A DNA stretch of 64,000 nucleotides. Origin: Nitrospira defluvii. Its GTDB lineage: Bacteria; Nitrospirota; Nitrospiria; Nitrospirales; Nitrospiraceae. The position numbers were made by a program, and so were the translations under genes. The stretch covers positions 248,001-312,000 of the forward strand of contig NZ_CAJNBJ010000002.1 in assembly GCF_905220995.1 (NCBI RefSeq), in the 5' to 3' direction. Under the pieces are notes generated by a model, which was not told the DNA's origin, did no database searches, and saw only the letters and a program-made list of their open reading frames with translations. This document shows positions 47,101 to 55,347 of this stretch, one piece after another; position 1 is the stretch's first letter, and every line of letters starts with the position of its first letter.

Positions 47101-47542
47101 CGGTGAGCAAGTTACCCTTGGCATCATAGGTCATCGTGGTCACAGCGCCGTTGGGCCGCGTGATCTGCGTGGGATTCCCCTGGGCATTGCGCGTGATCAT
47201 GGTCACCCGGTTCAGCGCATCGGTCTGTTTGGTGACCCGGCTCAACGCATCCAATTCAAACGTCGTCGCCTGCGCGGTGGCATCGGTAAACGTCGCCCGA
47301 TTCAGACTGGTCGCGCTCAGCGGCGCCGGATTGCCGGCCGTGCCCTGGCCAGTGGTGAAATTGGGGACGGCCACGGTCTGGCTCGACGCCAGGGCTCGGG
47401 TGGCCCCGTCCGGCAACGTAGCCTCGGCAAACCGGCCGGCGGCATCGTAGCGGTACTGGAAGACCTGATTGCGCGCATCGGTGCGGCGAATCAGCCGGTG
47501 TTGGGCGTCGTAGACGAAGGTCACCGCCGTGCTGCACTCCAA
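44135..47542 (-). CDS. RHS-repeat protein with LamG domain and serum amyloid A-like C-terminal tip (5' truncated)
   Basis: A 1135-codon protein. Residues 5-430 are tandem YD repeats (FTYDALGRLLSTTDPL type). A LamG/concanavalin-like domain lies at about 455-680, more YD repeats follow, and the RHS core (QPYTYTGRELDQETGLYYYRARYYD, FLQKDPIGLGGGDVN) ends near 1005. Residues 1008-1135 are a tip resembling serum amyloid A: DKYFH at 1048, AAQRG, ISDIRE, DSAADQQAN and a final FRPVGLPPQY. The 5' end is abnormal: the TTG start lies in a fragment of higA, so the original N-terminus with export signal is lost. A lipoprotein gene follows. Toxin-immunity roles are inference. Confidence 0.75.
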   Translation of the reverse strand: MECSTAVTFVYDAQHRLIRRTDARNQVFQYRYDAAGRFAEATLPDGATRALASSQTVAVPNFTTGQGTAGNPAPLSATSLNRATFTDATAQATTFELDALSRVTKQTDALNRVTMITRNAQGNPTQITRPNGAVTTMTYDAKGNLLTATEQAINATTTFTYEPTFNQVTSIRDPKGNLTQIAYDAKGNPLTITDALNQVTTFTYNPQGLLLTTKDALNQTTTFTYDALGRLLSTTDPLTRTTTLTYDQAGNVATSKDPLNRITTFEYDAKNRLKKVTDPLSGVTEYTYDGNGNLLTVTDAKNQATTFAYDGRNRLLSTTDPLGKVETYTYDGNDNLTKRRTPKGDDILFAYDAVNQLVSKTLPGTQVTSYAYDLVGNLTRVTDPDSVLAMSYDQANRLLSVKTDGSPNQPAVTLGYAYDSNGNRLTRADQATSISYHYDGVNRLTGLGNGVTLPPPATNRVAWWKGEGTRADEQGSNPGTLRNGVSFVAGFAGQAFQFDGVDDEIGFTSTVGRFGFQATVEFWVKTTSTRRETIMSDRLTCTVTSPANAASWELQVQPNGTASFAVAGPDAGAGTTLVSAGVATTHPINDGQWHRIAAVRNGTEQRLYLDGQLEGFWNYFNGPPLLTGLPTGGLHLGTGGCGTSLFTGQLDEITIADRAWTLAELQAPRSQEQPVANWSYDVLSRRTAMTLSNGTQTTYQYDPASQVTQILHQLTATSTQINKAEYLYNGVGNRTSLTDRRGPQTFGYDTLDRLTSASHPLLLDPQAFAYDAVGNRTTNGSVTNAGNQLTTDANFTYQYDDNGNLTRKTLLATGNYTQYSYDAENRLIQVQEFAAGNPTAVTTSSYRYDGLGRRIEKVANGQTTRYIYDGEDILLEYDGSNVLQARYTHGPGIDEPIAVTKGASTFFYHQDGLGSVTELTDSTGSVAKAYAYDVYGNILESPGTVNQPYTYTGRELDQETGLYYYRARYYDAASGRFLQKDPIGLGGGDVNFYNYVRNNPPRLADPFGLFDLATPGEVLNFWGEFFGAIGDFGANYVDMRQAWWKGADKYFHCKANCQAAQRGVEGEAVACIISDIREWWDQNVKSYWEPQSTPQDSAADQQANLYGRLQGSINPGTPCEQSCAPFRPVGLPPQY
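44854..45439 (-). repeat. 586-bp RHS repeat, copy 3 of 3
   Basis: Copy inside the main RHS gene, near-identical to 39914-40499 and 43033-43619. Confidence 0.7.
46210..46562 (-). repeat. 353-bp RHS repeat, copy 2 of 2
   Basis: Copy inside the main RHS gene, near-identical to 41278-41630. Confidence 0.7.
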
Positions 47543-47613
47543 GCCAGCCCTCTAATCGCAAGGCCATTTCCGGAGAGATCGCCGCACGGCCATTCAACAC
47601 GCGAGACAAGGCT
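47527..47613 (-). pseudogene. Internal fragment of higA
   Basis: About 87 bases matching intact higA codons 40-66 (LSRVLNGRAAISPEMALRLEGWLGVQHG) with only a few base changes. It joins the 3' end of the broken DUF2846-like gene at GCCTTGTC and the 5' end of the main RHS gene at CACGG. Short shared bases at the junction suggest recombination rather than transposition. Confidence 0.75.
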
Positions 47614-47681
47614 TCATTAAGCGTAGCCCCTTAATTTCCTGCGTTGCTATATCAGTTGGAATCAGTTCGAGCTGATAATAC

Positions 47682-47847
47682 CTAGAACCTATCTCAAAAT
47701 CGGTTCTTGATGAGGAAATAGCTTCACAGATAGACGTGAGCCATGACCAAGCTGCAGATTCCTTGGGAATATCACTATTGATGCCTTGGACCTTGCACAA
47801 GCGGTATCTACCAGAATCTCGTTTTTCAATTTTGAGATAGGTTCTAG
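47682..47847. mobile_element. MITE-like element, copy A (166 bp)
   Basis: Bounded by perfect 19-bp inverted repeats CTAGAACCTATCTCAAAAT (47682-47700) and its complement (47829-47847). CTAG at each end fits a 4-bp target duplication. There is no transposase frame inside. The insertion adds 162 bases, a multiple of three, to the host gene. Confidence 0.7.
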
Positions 47848-48030
47848 TGTGCGTAAACACTCCTCTCCCAACAAGGGATATCCGCACAAAGTACGTCCTA
47901 CCAGCTTCAAGATCCACTTCAAGACTATCCTCTTCTGGCCAGCCTTCTACCGAAAGCTTTATTTGCCCTGGCCTGGTCACGAATGGGTAATAGCCCTCCC
48001 GATCCAGTCTCGTTAATGGCTTTTGGTTAA

Positions 48031-48196
48031 CTAGAACCTATCTCAAAATCGATTTACGGAGACGGAGTAGCGTCACTTCATGGATCTCAGACCCGTGCAA
48101 ACTCCAGCATCCTTTGAAATATACAGTCTAGGCCCAGGACCTCCCATGACAGCTTTCCGATAGAACGTTATTTTTCAATTTTGAGATAGGTTCTAG
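48031..48196. mobile_element. MITE-like element, copy B (166 bp)
   Basis: Same length and same 19-bp terminal inverted repeats as copy A (48031-48049 and 48178-48196), with an interior clearly related but diverged. It interrupts the host gene at a CTAG and introduces a stop codon. The ends resemble those of IS5-family elements by memory only. Confidence 0.7.
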
Positions 48197-48648
48197 AATC
48201 GTATGGCTATCATCCCATCCAATTTGAATCGGAAAATAAAAATAGACAAGTGATCGTTCTGGCCCCAAATTCTCCACCGGTTGAAAGGAAGGCCCGACTG
48301 CCTGACTACATCCGATATTGATAAAAGCCACCAAGCCAGCAAGAGTCTGCATGCACGACCAACAAACCGCTCCCAAGTCGTTTTTTCCTAATCCGCCTCC
48401 TGCGCTGAAAACTTCATGCGTCATGAATTATTCCTTCGCACTCAGCTGGTTCCTCAGCTGTAGGTTCACCAATTCTTCCCCTCGCCTCACGAACTGAACC
48501 CGTCACGCATTGCGCTCGGCATAGGGCACGACAGTCAGACAATGCTGGCGAATCTGGATTGGAACGGAGATGAACCAGCCCTGATCCGACCACGCACGTC
48601 GTGGCGAGCTATCGAAGGCACGGGCTTGCTGAGGATTTAGACTCTCCG

Positions 48649-49803
48649 CTACCGGGACTGGAGGGCATCCAGAAAGCTGTCTCCCCAGGGGAGTCTCGTC
48701 GCGCCTAGCGCTTCACCGATCGTCTGTGCGAGGTCTGCGGCTGTGGTTCTGGTCCCAAGGTTCACGCCGCGCGCAAGCCGCGGGCCGGACACGAGACAGG
48801 GCACATACTCGCGTGAATGGCCGGGATCAGGCCGGGCACAGTCGAACCCGTGATCGCCGGTGATGATGAGGACATCACCGACCTTGAGGCAGTCTTGCAA
48901 GTCACGCAGCCGACGATCGACATGTTGCAGTGTCGAGACGGTATCCTGCAGATCGGGGCTCATGATAGGAAGATTCGCGTAGATCAAGCCGCGTGGTGCC
49001 TTACTAAACATGCGGAGGACTTCGTCCATGACGGCATGGGCCTGAAAGAGAGGCACCGACCTGGTGACGCCGCGTCCGCTGAAGAGATCGCCGACTTTTC
49101 CCACGCCGAATACCAGTTGGCTGGCGCGGCTCAAATGATCCAAGAGCGTGAGGCCTGGCGGTTCCACAGCAAAATCACGACGACGTTCCGTAACGGCAAA
49201 TCGTCCGGGCTGTCCGGCAAACGGATAGGCCACCACGCGAACGATCGGCATTGTCGCCTTGAGCCGCCGCCTCGCTTCGCGCGCCAGACGGTACAATTCC
49301 TCAGGCGGGACGACCTGCTCGTGAGCGGCCAGCATGATGGTCCCCGCGGTATCGATCCACGCGATGGGCATGCCGGTTTTTTGATGCTGCGCGCCGAACT
49401 CTGCGATCGGCTCCAGATGAACCGTGCGGCAATTCCCCAGCGTCTTTTGTCCCAACGCGGCTTCGAGTCCGGAGGCGAGTTCGCCCGTAAACGTTTCACA
49501 TGGAGGCGGGCCGTCTTCGATCACGTACCCGGCTAATTCCCAATGTCCGGCCAGCGAGTGTTTGCCCTTGGTCGTAAACCCCAACATGCCATAGCAACCC
49601 TCAGGCTGAGTCATGGGGCGAATGCCTTGAAATTGACCCAGGAGACCGAGGCCGAGTTGTTCGAGATTGGGGAGGGAAAGACCTTTGGAGATCGCAGCCA
49701 GCCGCTGCAGTGTATTACAGCCGGCATCGCCGTACGATTCTGCATCAGGCAGTGATCCGATGCCACAGCCATCCAACACCAACAGGACGATTCGAGTCAT
49801 CAT
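48649..49803 (-). CDS. deoB: Phosphopentomutase
   Basis: A 384-residue enzyme of the alkaline phosphatase superfamily, converting (deoxy)ribose-1-phosphate to the 5-phosphate. Metal-site segments are IVLLVLDGCGIGSLPDA at the N-terminus, KHSLAGHWELAGYV, and the C-terminal VLIITGDHGFDCARPDPGHSREYVP. Length matches the family. It follows deoC by about 90 bases on the same strand, and together they channel nucleoside pentoses to glyceraldehyde-3-phosphate and acetaldehyde. Either of two adjacent ATG codons could start it. Confidence 0.95.
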   Translation of the reverse strand: MMTRIVLLVLDGCGIGSLPDAESYGDAGCNTLQRLAAISKGLSLPNLEQLGLGLLGQFQGIRPMTQPEGCYGMLGFTTKGKHSLAGHWELAGYVIEDGPPPCETFTGELASGLEAALGQKTLGNCRTVHLEPIAEFGAQHQKTGMPIAWIDTAGTIMLAAHEQVVPPEELYRLAREARRRLKATMPIVRVVAYPFAGQPGRFAVTERRRDFAVEPPGLTLLDHLSRASQLVFGVGKVGDLFSGRGVTRSVPLFQAHAVMDEVLRMFSKAPRGLIYANLPIMSPDLQDTVSTLQHVDRRLRDLQDCLKVGDVLIITGDHGFDCARPDPGHSREYVPCLVSGPRLARGVNLGTRTTAADLAQTIGEALGATRLPWGDSFLDALQSR

Positions 49804-49894
49804 CGGGGCACTATATCAAATCCGTTGGAACGAGCAAGCCAATCTCACCGTCCCGGCATTGCGGCACATTTCCCGGCACAACTCGTGAGACGGA

Positions 49895-50584
49895 TCAGCG
49901 ACCAGCGGCCTGCTCCGCCCGCCACTCGCTCAGGATCTTTAGACTCGCGCTCGTGCCGATACGATCCGCCCCCGCCTCCAGCAAGGCGCGCGTCGACTTC
50001 CAGTCTCGAATGCCGCCGGAGGCCTTCACTTTTGCCCGTCCGGCCACGGCGTCTTTCATCAAACGCACGTCTTCCACCGTGGCACCGGCCTGATTGAACC
50101 CTGTCGAGGTCTTCACATAGTCCATCCCCGCCTCCACGGCCAGGCGGCAGGCCGTGATCTTTTCTTCGCGGGTAAGTAAGCAGGTTTCCAAAATGACCTT
50201 ATGGTTGACTCCAGGCGTAGCCTGCACGACGGCTGCCATATCCTGCCGCACGAAATCGTAGTCGCCGGATTTCAGGCGGCTGATGTTGATGACCATATCC
50301 AACACCCGCGCGCCATGTGCGACCGCCTCGATGGCCTCCGTCACCTTGGCATGGGTCGAGTGGCCACCGAGAGGGAACCCGATCGGAATGCCGACCTGCA
50401 CCGCCGTTCCGGCGACGGCCGCAACCGCCTCATCGACATAACAGGGCGGCACAAAGATCACGACAAATCCCTGCTCCTTCGCCTCTGCACAGAGCCGCAC
50501 GACGTCGGCTTTGGTCGCCTCCGGACGCAATACGGTGTGATCCAGCAGAGCAGGCACATTCTCATTCCACGACACAAGTCCCAT
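49895..50584 (-). CDS. deoC: Deoxyribose-phosphate aldolase
   Basis: A 229-residue TIM-barrel aldolase that splits deoxyribose-5-phosphate to acetaldehyde and glyceraldehyde-3-phosphate. The Schiff-base Lys is in DYVKTSTGF, preceded by VILETCLLTREEKITACRLAVEAG, and the second Lys/phosphate region is KASGGIRDWKSTRALLEAGADRIGTSAS. It lies upstream of deoB and downstream of mltG on the same strand with an 86-base gap from mltG, so it may have its own promoter. Confidence 0.95.
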   Translation of the reverse strand: MGLVSWNENVPALLDHTVLRPEATKADVVRLCAEAKEQGFVVIFVPPCYVDEAVAAVAGTAVQVGIPIGFPLGGHSTHAKVTEAIEAVAHGARVLDMVINISRLKSGDYDFVRQDMAAVVQATPGVNHKVILETCLLTREEKITACRLAVEAGMDYVKTSTGFNQAGATVEDVRLMKDAVAGRAKVKASGGIRDWKSTRALLEAGADRIGTSASLKILSEWRAEQAAGR

Positions 50585-50670
50585 GTTCTTATTCCTTTCA
50601 GATTGTCAGTCTCACTGGTGTGATCGATCACCCTGAGGCGAAGCGTCGTACAGGTGCAGGCACCGGCAGA

Positions 50671-51723
50671 TCAGGCGCCGTGAACGGCGAGGCTTCCTCT
50701 GGTGCGCTTGCGGAAGGGCTGCTTCTGATACTTCTCCACGGCTTGATTATGCTCGGCCAGCGTGGAAGAAAATTGATGGGTCCCGTCGTTGCGCGACACA
50801 AAATAGAGATAGGATGCCTGAGCCGGGAACAATGCCGCACGGAGCGAGTGGGCTCCAGGGCTAGCGATCGGTCCCGGCGGAAGTCCCTGCACGCGATACG
50901 TATTGTAGGGACTCATGACGGACAGATCGCGCTTATGAATGTTGCCGTCAAACCCCGGCAGCCCATAGATGACCGTCGGATCGCTCTGTAAAGGAATTTT
51001 CTTTCGCAACCGGTTATGAAACACTGCCGCAATCAGTTCACGCTCTTCCTTCGAGCCGGTCTCTTTTTCGATGACGGATGCCAGCGTCAACACTTGATGC
51101 AGAGACAACTTCATACGCGTCGCTTGTTCCTGCAACTCGGCGCTCCACACGCGATGGAGACCGTCGACCATGGCCTTGATGACATCACGGGCCTTGGCCT
51201 GGCGAGGAAATGAATACGTCTCCGGAAACAAGTACCCTTCCAGCGAGTCCGCTTCAATTCCGAGCGTCGCAATGAACGTACGATCGCGCACCAGCTTGGA
51301 GAATTCCTGAACGTCGGTGACTTGCTGTGCCGCAAAAACCTCGGCGATCTGCGACAGATTGTACCCTTCAGGGATCGTGACCGGATGCAGCACGACTCGA
51401 CCGGCCAACAGCTTCGCCAGGATCGCCTGCGCAGACATGCTCCCATCCAATTCGTATTCACCGGGGCGAATTTTTCGATCGCTGTCGTGCGACCGGCCGA
51501 GCAGCAGAAATGCCCAGCGGCTGCGAATCAGCTGCTCGCTCTTCAACATACCCACCACTTGCTGAAAGGTACTGCCGTCGGGAATCGTGACAATCTTGGA
51601 GGGAGGCCTAGGAAGCCCGCTGGCGACCGGACTTTGAGCCCAGCGCAGCACCAGATACCCCGAGATGGCTAGGAGTATCACCGTTGCCAGTGCCAGACCC
51701 GCAATCAATCTCTTCTGCATCAT
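50671..51723 (-). CDS. mltG: Endolytic murein transglycosylase MltG (YceG family)
   Basis: A 350-residue membrane-anchored enzyme that cuts nascent glycan strands in the periplasm and ends their synthesis. MMQKRLIAGLALATVILLAISGYLVLRW gives an N-terminal membrane anchor and sets the start at 51723 or 51720. A LysM-like domain follows, then the YceG core with the catalytic Glu in LASVIEKETGSKEER and the C-terminal PTVIYGLPG and SPYNTYRVQGLPPGPIASPG. Its first 116 bases overlap the end of ruvX in another frame. Confidence 0.93.
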   Translation of the reverse strand: MMQKRLIAGLALATVILLAISGYLVLRWAQSPVASGLPRPPSKIVTIPDGSTFQQVVGMLKSEQLIRSRWAFLLLGRSHDSDRKIRPGEYELDGSMSAQAILAKLLAGRVVLHPVTIPEGYNLSQIAEVFAAQQVTDVQEFSKLVRDRTFIATLGIEADSLEGYLFPETYSFPRQAKARDVIKAMVDGLHRVWSAELQEQATRMKLSLHQVLTLASVIEKETGSKEERELIAAVFHNRLRKKIPLQSDPTVIYGLPGFDGNIHKRDLSVMSPYNTYRVQGLPPGPIASPGAHSLRAALFPAQASYLYFVSRNDGTHQFSSTLAEHNQAVEKYQKQPFRKRTRGSLAVHGA

Positions 51724-52219
51724 CGACTCGTGGTTCGTCAAAAGACCAGGGATCGTCGTCTTGGGAATCACCCTCCCCCTGCTCCTGGCGCGACGACGGC
51801 TTCTCCAAACTCGCGAGGTAACTCTGGAGCAGAATGGCGGCGGCGATCCGATCGACGATGCCTTTCCGTTTCCGGCGTCCGACATCGGCGGCAATCAATA
51901 AGTCCTCCGCCGCACAGGTCGTCATCCGTTCATCCCAAGTCACCACCGGAACCGACAAGGCCGGTTCGAGCAGCTGGATAAATTCCTCGACCACCTTGGC
52001 CGCCGGACCGCTTTCGCCGTCCAACCGAAGCGGCAGACCGACGAGCACCCGGCCGACCTCGTGCTCGCGCACGAGCTCTTGAATATGTCGGATGTCGGCC
52101 TCGGGATTGCGGCGGTAAAACGTCTCCAACGGCTGGGCCGTCCACCCGAGCTCATCGCTCAGGGCAAAACCGATCCGTTTCGAGCCGTGATCGATCGCGA
52201 GAATCCGCTGGCCCTTCAT
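51608..52219 (-). CDS. ruvX: RuvX/YqgF pre-16S rRNA nuclease, extended C-terminus
   Basis: An RNase H-like Holliday-junction-resolvase-fold protein, family members of which process the 5' end of 16S rRNA. Catalytic segments are ILAIDHGSKRIGFALSD, VLVGLPLRLDGE, VTWDERMTT and the final Asp in KGIVDRIAAAILLQSYL. The start is ATG 52219. The core ends near residue 143; about 60 more residues follow, acidic then low-complexity (QEQGEGDSQDDDPWSFDEPRV), overlapping mltG by 116 bases. It begins four bases after the alaS stop. Confidence 0.9.
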   Translation of the reverse strand: MKGQRILAIDHGSKRIGFALSDELGWTAQPLETFYRRNPEADIRHIQELVREHEVGRVLVGLPLRLDGESGPAAKVVEEFIQLLEPALSVPVVTWDERMTTCAAEDLLIAADVGRRKRKGIVDRIAAAILLQSYLASLEKPSSRQEQGEGDSQDDDPWSFDEPRVDDAEEIDCGSGTGNGDTPSHLGVSGAALGSKSGRQRAS

Positions 52220-52223
52220 CAGT

Positions 52224-54854
52224 TTACCCTTCCAAGGCCTTTTGGACCAACCCAAAAACTTTTTCGAGCGCCGGACCGAGCCCCTCAGGATTCTTTCCGC
52301 CCGCCTGCGCCATCTCGGGACGACCGCCTCCGGTTCCGCCGACCTCGATCGCCATCTCCTTGATCAATTCACCGGCCTTGAGACGGCCCACCAGATCCTT
52401 GGTCACCACCACCAGCAACGACACCTTGCCGTCGTTGGCCGCGCCGAGAGCCACGACGCCGCTCCGGAGTTTGTCGCGCAATTGATCGGCGAGCGCTCGC
52501 ATGCCGTTCACATCGAGGCCGTCCGTACGTTGTGCGTGGACTTGTACACCCTTAATCTCTCGTGCCTGCGCGTCACCGGACGACGTGCTCGCCATCTTGA
52601 GCTTCACATCCGCCAGTTCCCGCTCCTTGTCTTTTAACTGCTCGCTCAACTTCCTGGTACGCGCGACGACTTCATTCGGTGCGACCTTGAGCAGATCGGA
52701 CAGCTCGCGCACATCCGCTTCCAGGCGTTTGAGGGAATCCAACGCGCCACTTCCCGTCAAACACTCGATCCGGCGGACACCCGCTGCCACTCCCGATTCG
52801 GACACGATCCGGAATAGACCGATTTCGCCCGTGCGCCGGCAATGGGTGCCCCCGCACAATTCCTTGCTGAAGGTGTCGATCTGGACGACTCGCACCCGGT
52901 CGCCATACTTATCGCCAAAAAACGCCAGTGCCCCGCCTGCTACGGCATCCTGCACACCCATCACATCCGTCTGTACCGGCTGATCCTGACGGACTTGTTC
53001 ATTGACGACCGATTCGATCTCGTCGATATCTCGGGAGGACAGAGGACGGAAATGGGCAAAATCGAAGCGCAGACGATTCGGCGCCACCAGTGAACCATAC
53101 TGTTTGACATGCGGGCCGAGCAGATCACGTAGCGCGGCATGCACCAAATGGGTGGCCGTATGGTTACGCGCCGCAGCCTGCCTGGTGCGAGGATTCACCG
53201 AAAGCTGAAGCCGTTCGCCTTCACGAATAGACCCGGATGTCACCACGCCCTTATGGACGATCAACGTCGGCACCGGCCTGGTGGTCTCACGGATCTCCAC
53301 TCGACCGTCGGTGCCGCTTAACACACCTTGGTCGCCGGCCTGCCCGCCGCCTTCCGCATAAAAAGGCGTGACGTCGAGCACGATTTCGATTTCGTCGCCC
53401 TCCCGGGCTTCCTTGATGAGGCGATCACCCTGGAGGAGTGCCTGCACCACGCCCTCGGAATCCAACCGCTCATAACCGACGAACGAGGTGGTTCCGATAC
53501 GCGCGGCCACCTCGCTGAGGGCCGGTCTCGCCGTCTCACTCTCGAAGCCCCCGGTCTTTCTAGCGCGTGTCCGCTGCTCTTCGATGGCCGCTTCAAATCC
53601 GGTTTCGTCGAGGGTCACCCCTTGCTCACGGCAGGCTTCTGCGATGAGGTCCATCGGAAACCCGTACGTGTCATAGAGTTTGAAAATCTCCGTCCCTTGC
53701 AGCACCTGTTGCCCCGACGTCTTCACCTTCGAGAGCATGTCGTTCAGGATCGGCAACCCTTGATCGAGTGTGGCGATAAACCGCTCTTCTTCGCCGCGCG
53801 TCGCTTCGGCCACCGTACCGGCCGCAGGCCGCAGCTCGTGATAGGCCTCACCCATGTGGTCCACGACCGTCGCCGTCAGCTCATGCAGGAACGGTTCGGT
53901 GATGCCGAGCAACCGGCCGTGACGGGCTGCGCGCCGGAGGATTCGACGCAGCACGTACCCCCGCCCTTCATTCGACGGTAACACGCCGTCCGCCATCAAA
54001 AAGGTAATCGCCCGAAGGTGGTCGGCAATAACCCGCATGGAACGATCCGCCTGTTCCATCGCACCGTACTCAGCACCGGCCCGCCGTCCGATCGCCGCCA
54101 ACAACGGCGCGAACATATCACTGTCGTAATTGCTGAGCCGTCCCTGCGCCACCGCCGTCAGGCGTTCCAGCCCCATACCGGTATCGATACTCGGCTTCGG
54201 GAGTGGATTCAGCGTCCCCGCGCTATCGCGGTTGAATTGCATGAACACCAGGTTCCAGATCTCAATGACCCGGTCGCCTTCACCGTTCGGCGTGTCATCG
54301 CCCGGCACCGACGGTCCCTGGTCGAAGTGCAATTCCGAGCAAGGCCCACAGGGGCCCGTGTCGGCCATCTGCCAGAAATTATCCTTCTCACCACAACGCA
54401 CGATACGGCTCGGCGATACACCGATCTTTCGCCACAACCGATCGGCTTCGTCGTCTTCGCGAAAGATCGTGATCCACATCCGGTCTTTCGACAGTCCGAC
54501 GACCGACGTCAGGAATTCCCACCCGAACCTGATGGCCTCTTCCTTGAAGTAATCGCCGAAGGAAAAGTTGCCGAGCATTTCAAAGAACGTATGATGACGT
54601 CTGGTGTAACCGACGTTTTCGAGATCATTATGCTTCCCGCCGGCACGCAGGCACTTCTGCACGGTCACGGCTCGCTGATAGGCGCGCGTCTCTTCACCCA
54701 GAAACACTCGCTTGAATTGATTCATTCCGGCGTTCGTGAACAGTAATGTCGGATCGGCCTGGGGGATCAAGGACGCGCTCGGCACCGCCCGATGGCCCTG
54801 CTGTTCAAAGTACCGGATGAAGGCTCGCCGCAGATCGTTTACACTGTGACTCAT
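52224..54854 (-). CDS. alaS: Alanine--tRNA ligase
   Basis: A class II synthetase of 876 residues. The aminoacylation domain includes HHTFFEMLGNFSFGDYFKEEA and the GTGMGLERL-like motif 3 (SIDTGMGLERLTAV). The editing domain carries the zinc motif HTATHLVHAAL and CGGTHCRRTGEIG, and a DHHA1-type C-terminal domain with GTGGGRPEMAQAGG ends the protein. It charges tRNA-Ala and clears Ser/Gly mischarges. Its start overlaps the recX stop (ATGA), so it is translated with recA-recX. Confidence 0.97.
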   Translation of the reverse strand: MSHSVNDLRRAFIRYFEQQGHRAVPSASLIPQADPTLLFTNAGMNQFKRVFLGEETRAYQRAVTVQKCLRAGGKHNDLENVGYTRRHHTFFEMLGNFSFGDYFKEEAIRFGWEFLTSVVGLSKDRMWITIFREDDEADRLWRKIGVSPSRIVRCGEKDNFWQMADTGPCGPCSELHFDQGPSVPGDDTPNGEGDRVIEIWNLVFMQFNRDSAGTLNPLPKPSIDTGMGLERLTAVAQGRLSNYDSDMFAPLLAAIGRRAGAEYGAMEQADRSMRVIADHLRAITFLMADGVLPSNEGRGYVLRRILRRAARHGRLLGITEPFLHELTATVVDHMGEAYHELRPAAGTVAEATRGEEERFIATLDQGLPILNDMLSKVKTSGQQVLQGTEIFKLYDTYGFPMDLIAEACREQGVTLDETGFEAAIEEQRTRARKTGGFESETARPALSEVAARIGTTSFVGYERLDSEGVVQALLQGDRLIKEAREGDEIEIVLDVTPFYAEGGGQAGDQGVLSGTDGRVEIRETTRPVPTLIVHKGVVTSGSIREGERLQLSVNPRTRQAAARNHTATHLVHAALRDLLGPHVKQYGSLVAPNRLRFDFAHFRPLSSRDIDEIESVVNEQVRQDQPVQTDVMGVQDAVAGGALAFFGDKYGDRVRVVQIDTFSKELCGGTHCRRTGEIGLFRIVSESGVAAGVRRIECLTGSGALDSLKRLEADVRELSDLLKVAPNEVVARTRKLSEQLKDKERELADVKLKMASTSSGDAQAREIKGVQVHAQRTDGLDVNGMRALADQLRDKLRSGVVALGAANDGKVSLLVVVTKDLVGRLKAGELIKEMAIEVGGTGGGRPEMAQAGGKNPEGLGPALEKVFGLVQKALEG

Positions 54855-55339
54855 AACTCGTCTAACCCCGTCTCCAAGTCGACTTGCGTGACTTGCTGAA
54901 TGGTGTCGTCATCAAACCCGCGTTGCCGTAAAAATCTCACCCACTGTGACGGGCGCATGCTCGTCGTGCGCCCCTCTAGCGCCCGACACGCCAACTCCTG
55001 TTCGGAAATCGACCGGTAGGCACTGTGCAAGGCCCGCTCCGCCACCGTGCCTTCAAAGCCTCGACTGAGGAGCTCCAGTTTCAGTCGTTCACGCCCCATC
55101 GGACGTCGCAACAGCCTGGCTTCCGCCCAACGAGCGGCATAGGCCTGATCGTCGAGATACCCCCGCCGCTCCAACTCGCGCACGACCCCGCGACCCTGCG
55201 CCTGGCTCGCCCCTTTGTCCTGGACGTACCGCTCGATCTGAGCCGCGGTCCGGTCGGCACGGGCAAGGTACCGGATCGCCATGGTCAGGAAATCCGGCGG
55301 CGACTCCGCACGTCGTCGTCCACCAGGTCCAGCCGGCAT
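54851..55339 (-). CDS. recX: RecX regulator of RecA
   Basis: A 162-residue, Arg-rich helical protein made of three-helix repeats, with AIRYLARADRTAAQIERYVQDKG, VVRELERRGYLDDQAYAARWAEARL and the C-terminal FLRQRGFDDDTIQQV. RecX binds within RecA filaments and limits their activity. It starts eight bases after the recA stop and overlaps alaS by four bases, the recA-recX-alaS order found in many bacteria. Confidence 0.93.
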   Translation of the reverse strand: MPAGPGGRRRAESPPDFLTMAIRYLARADRTAAQIERYVQDKGASQAQGRGVVRELERRGYLDDQAYAARWAEARLLRRPMGRERLKLELLSRGFEGTVAERALHSAYRSISEQELACRALEGRTTSMRPSQWVRFLRQRGFDDDTIQQVTQVDLETGLDEL

Positions 55340-55347
55340 GCCGCTCC

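Larger units (their letters stand above)
47614..48352 (-). pseudogene. DUF2846-like lipoprotein gene interrupted by two MITEs
   Basis: When the two 162-bp insertions are removed with one CTAG kept at each site, a single frame is restored. It starts MQTLAGLVAFINIGCSQ (a lipoprotein-like signal), continues GPSFQPVENLGPERSLVYFYFP, then DSHTI joined to LVNQKPLTRLDREGYYPFV, LSVEGWPEEDSLEVDLEAGRTYFVRISLV, and VFTHT joined to RYYQLELIPTDIA. This pattern resembles DUF2846 small lipoproteins. The first element introduces a stop; the second is read through in frame. The 3' end runs into a higA fragment, so the true C-terminus may be lost. Not functional as it stands. Confidence 0.65.
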
